The notes below the pieces were generated by a model that did no database searches, had not been told where the DNA came from, and saw only the letters and a program-made list of their open reading frames with translations. Source: Verrucomicrobiota bacterium (lineage in GTDB: Bacteria > Verrucomicrobiota > Verrucomicrobiia > Methylacidiphilales > Verrucolacustridaceae). From it: 22,650 nt of DNA. The DNA is taken from the NCBI GenBank assembly GCA_010025475.1, contig RGTE01000008.1:1-22650 (forward strand), given 5' to 3'. Positions 21,967 through 22,650 of the stretch are shown here, piece after piece. Each line of letters opens with the position of its first letter. The stretch's first letter is position 1. The translations under genes and the position numbers were made by a program.

Positions 21967-22650
21967 ATGGACAAACGCATCCCACTACAGGTATTTGCGA
22001 AGCGCATTACCCTTGGGTTGTTCGTGGTTTTTTGGGTCGGACTCGGTCCTTTGGACTTATCTGGTGCGGAGCTGGGTTCGAGTAAAATTTCCGCCGTACG
22101 GAATGGGGTGGATTTCAACGACGGTCACTCGAAAAAATCGGCCGATGTCGGTCAGTCGGTGAACCAAGGACAGAGCGTCATCACGAAGGAGCAGGCCTTG
22201 GCTGAGTTGGTGGCCGACGACACCAGCATCATCCGGCTGGGGGCGAATAGCGTTTTTTCCTACAGCTCTAAGGAGCGGATTGTGAAGCTCGACAAGGGGA
22301 CCATGCTGATGCACACGCCCCCGGGAAACGGCGGGGCCACGATTGAGTCCGGCGGGGTCACCGGAGCCATCTCCGGCACCACCTTCATGCTCACGGCCTC
22401 GCCCGCCAAATGTTCCGAATGCGGCCAGGAACTGCAGGTCAACGATGCCGGCAAGGTCATTTGCCGCGATCATCCCAACAATCCCCCGTCCAGCGGCGGC
22501 TTTGCCCTGGTGGTTCTCGAGGGATCCTCGGTGACCAAGGTGAGCGGGCCGGACGGGATCACCGTGGATGTGATGCCGGGCCAGATGGCGGTGGTGGGGC
22601 CCAAGGGCAGCGGCGCGCCCACCGTCTATGCCGTCAACATCACGCAGATC
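21967..22650 (+). CDS. FecR-domain secreted protein with embedded Cys/His knuckle (cut by window edge)
   Basis: The first 228 residues are present and the frame is open to the right edge. The N-terminus has a basic stretch and a hydrophobic segment (about 14-29) followed by LSGAE, a likely signal peptide, so the product should be exported. The body resembles the FecR domain: ELVADDTSIIRLGANSVFSY, then KLDKGTMLMHTP, then GGVTGAISGTTFML. These proteins are beta-helical or barrel-like and are often linked to cell-surface signalling or structural roles. A loop after the GTTFML strand contains Cys149, Cys152, Cys166 and His169 (CSEC...CRDH), a possible metal site. An in-frame ATG at 21955 is an alternative start. 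No partner sigma factor is visible. Confidence 0.82.
   Translation, partial: MDKRIPLQVFAKRITLGLFVVFWVGLGPLDLSGAELGSSKISAVRNGVDFNDGHSKKSADVGQSVNQGQSVITKEQALAELVADDTSIIRLGANSVFSYSSKERIVKLDKGTMLMHTPPGNGGATIESGGVTGAISGTTFMLTASPAKCSECGQELQVNDAGKVICRDHPNNPPSSGGFALVVLEGSSVTKVSGPDGITVDVMPGQMAVVGPKGSGAPTVYAVNITQI

Overview
The window is a GC-rich bacterial chromosome segment dominated by an aerobic respiratory chain. It most likely comes from the PVC group, possibly Verrucomicrobiota. That placement rests on gene content: an alternative complex III with a Tat-variant fused ActB, an aa3-type oxidase, tandem STAS proteins and a secreted FecR-like protein. No rRNA or marker gene is present to prove it.

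Positions 1-9869, minus strand: one long operon read right to left, actA-actB-actC-actD-actE-actF. It is followed by a 169-residue membrane-anchored protein, a membrane protein related to the catalytic subunit of cbb3 oxidases (CcoN) and the start of a CcoO-like mono-haem cytochrome cut by the window edge. Nearly every junction is a 4-base ATGA overlap, so the whole unit looks translationally coupled. The exception is actB/actC: the well-placed Shine-Dalgarno and ATG are out of frame with ActC. The CcoN-like protein appears to have lost all haem and copper ligands.

Positions 9870-10120: a divergent control region. Positions 10121-15509, plus strand: coxB, coxA, ctaA (haem A synthase), ctaB (haem O synthase), a 40-residue single-span membrane peptide and coxC. 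Together the two divergent units predict quinol -> alternative complex III -> cytochrome c -> CuA/aa3 oxidase -> O2, with the haem A pathway built into the oxidase operon.

Positions 15520-18719: unrelated housekeeping or accessory genes. These are a CoaB-type flavoprotein-fold protein, a fused CrtYc/CrtYd-type lycopene cyclase without other carotenoid genes nearby, and an apt-aldo/keto reductase pair overlapping by 4 bases.

Positions 18824-20708: a partner-switching signalling patch. A single STAS protein on the plus strand faces a minus-strand operon encoding a cyclic-nucleotide-binding-fold protein, a tandem double-STAS protein and an RsbW-like ATPase. No sigma factor or PP2C phosphatase is in view.

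Positions 20797-22650: a small secreted protein of unknown function, a tRNA-Ser(CGA) with a clear promoter, then about 490 bp without a gene. This gap holds a perfect hairpin overlapping the tRNA 3' end, two imperfect copies of a roughly 61-bp repeat, apparent decayed tRNA pieces and a very AT-rich stretch. A FecR-domain secreted protein with an embedded Cys/His knuckle follows and runs off the right edge.
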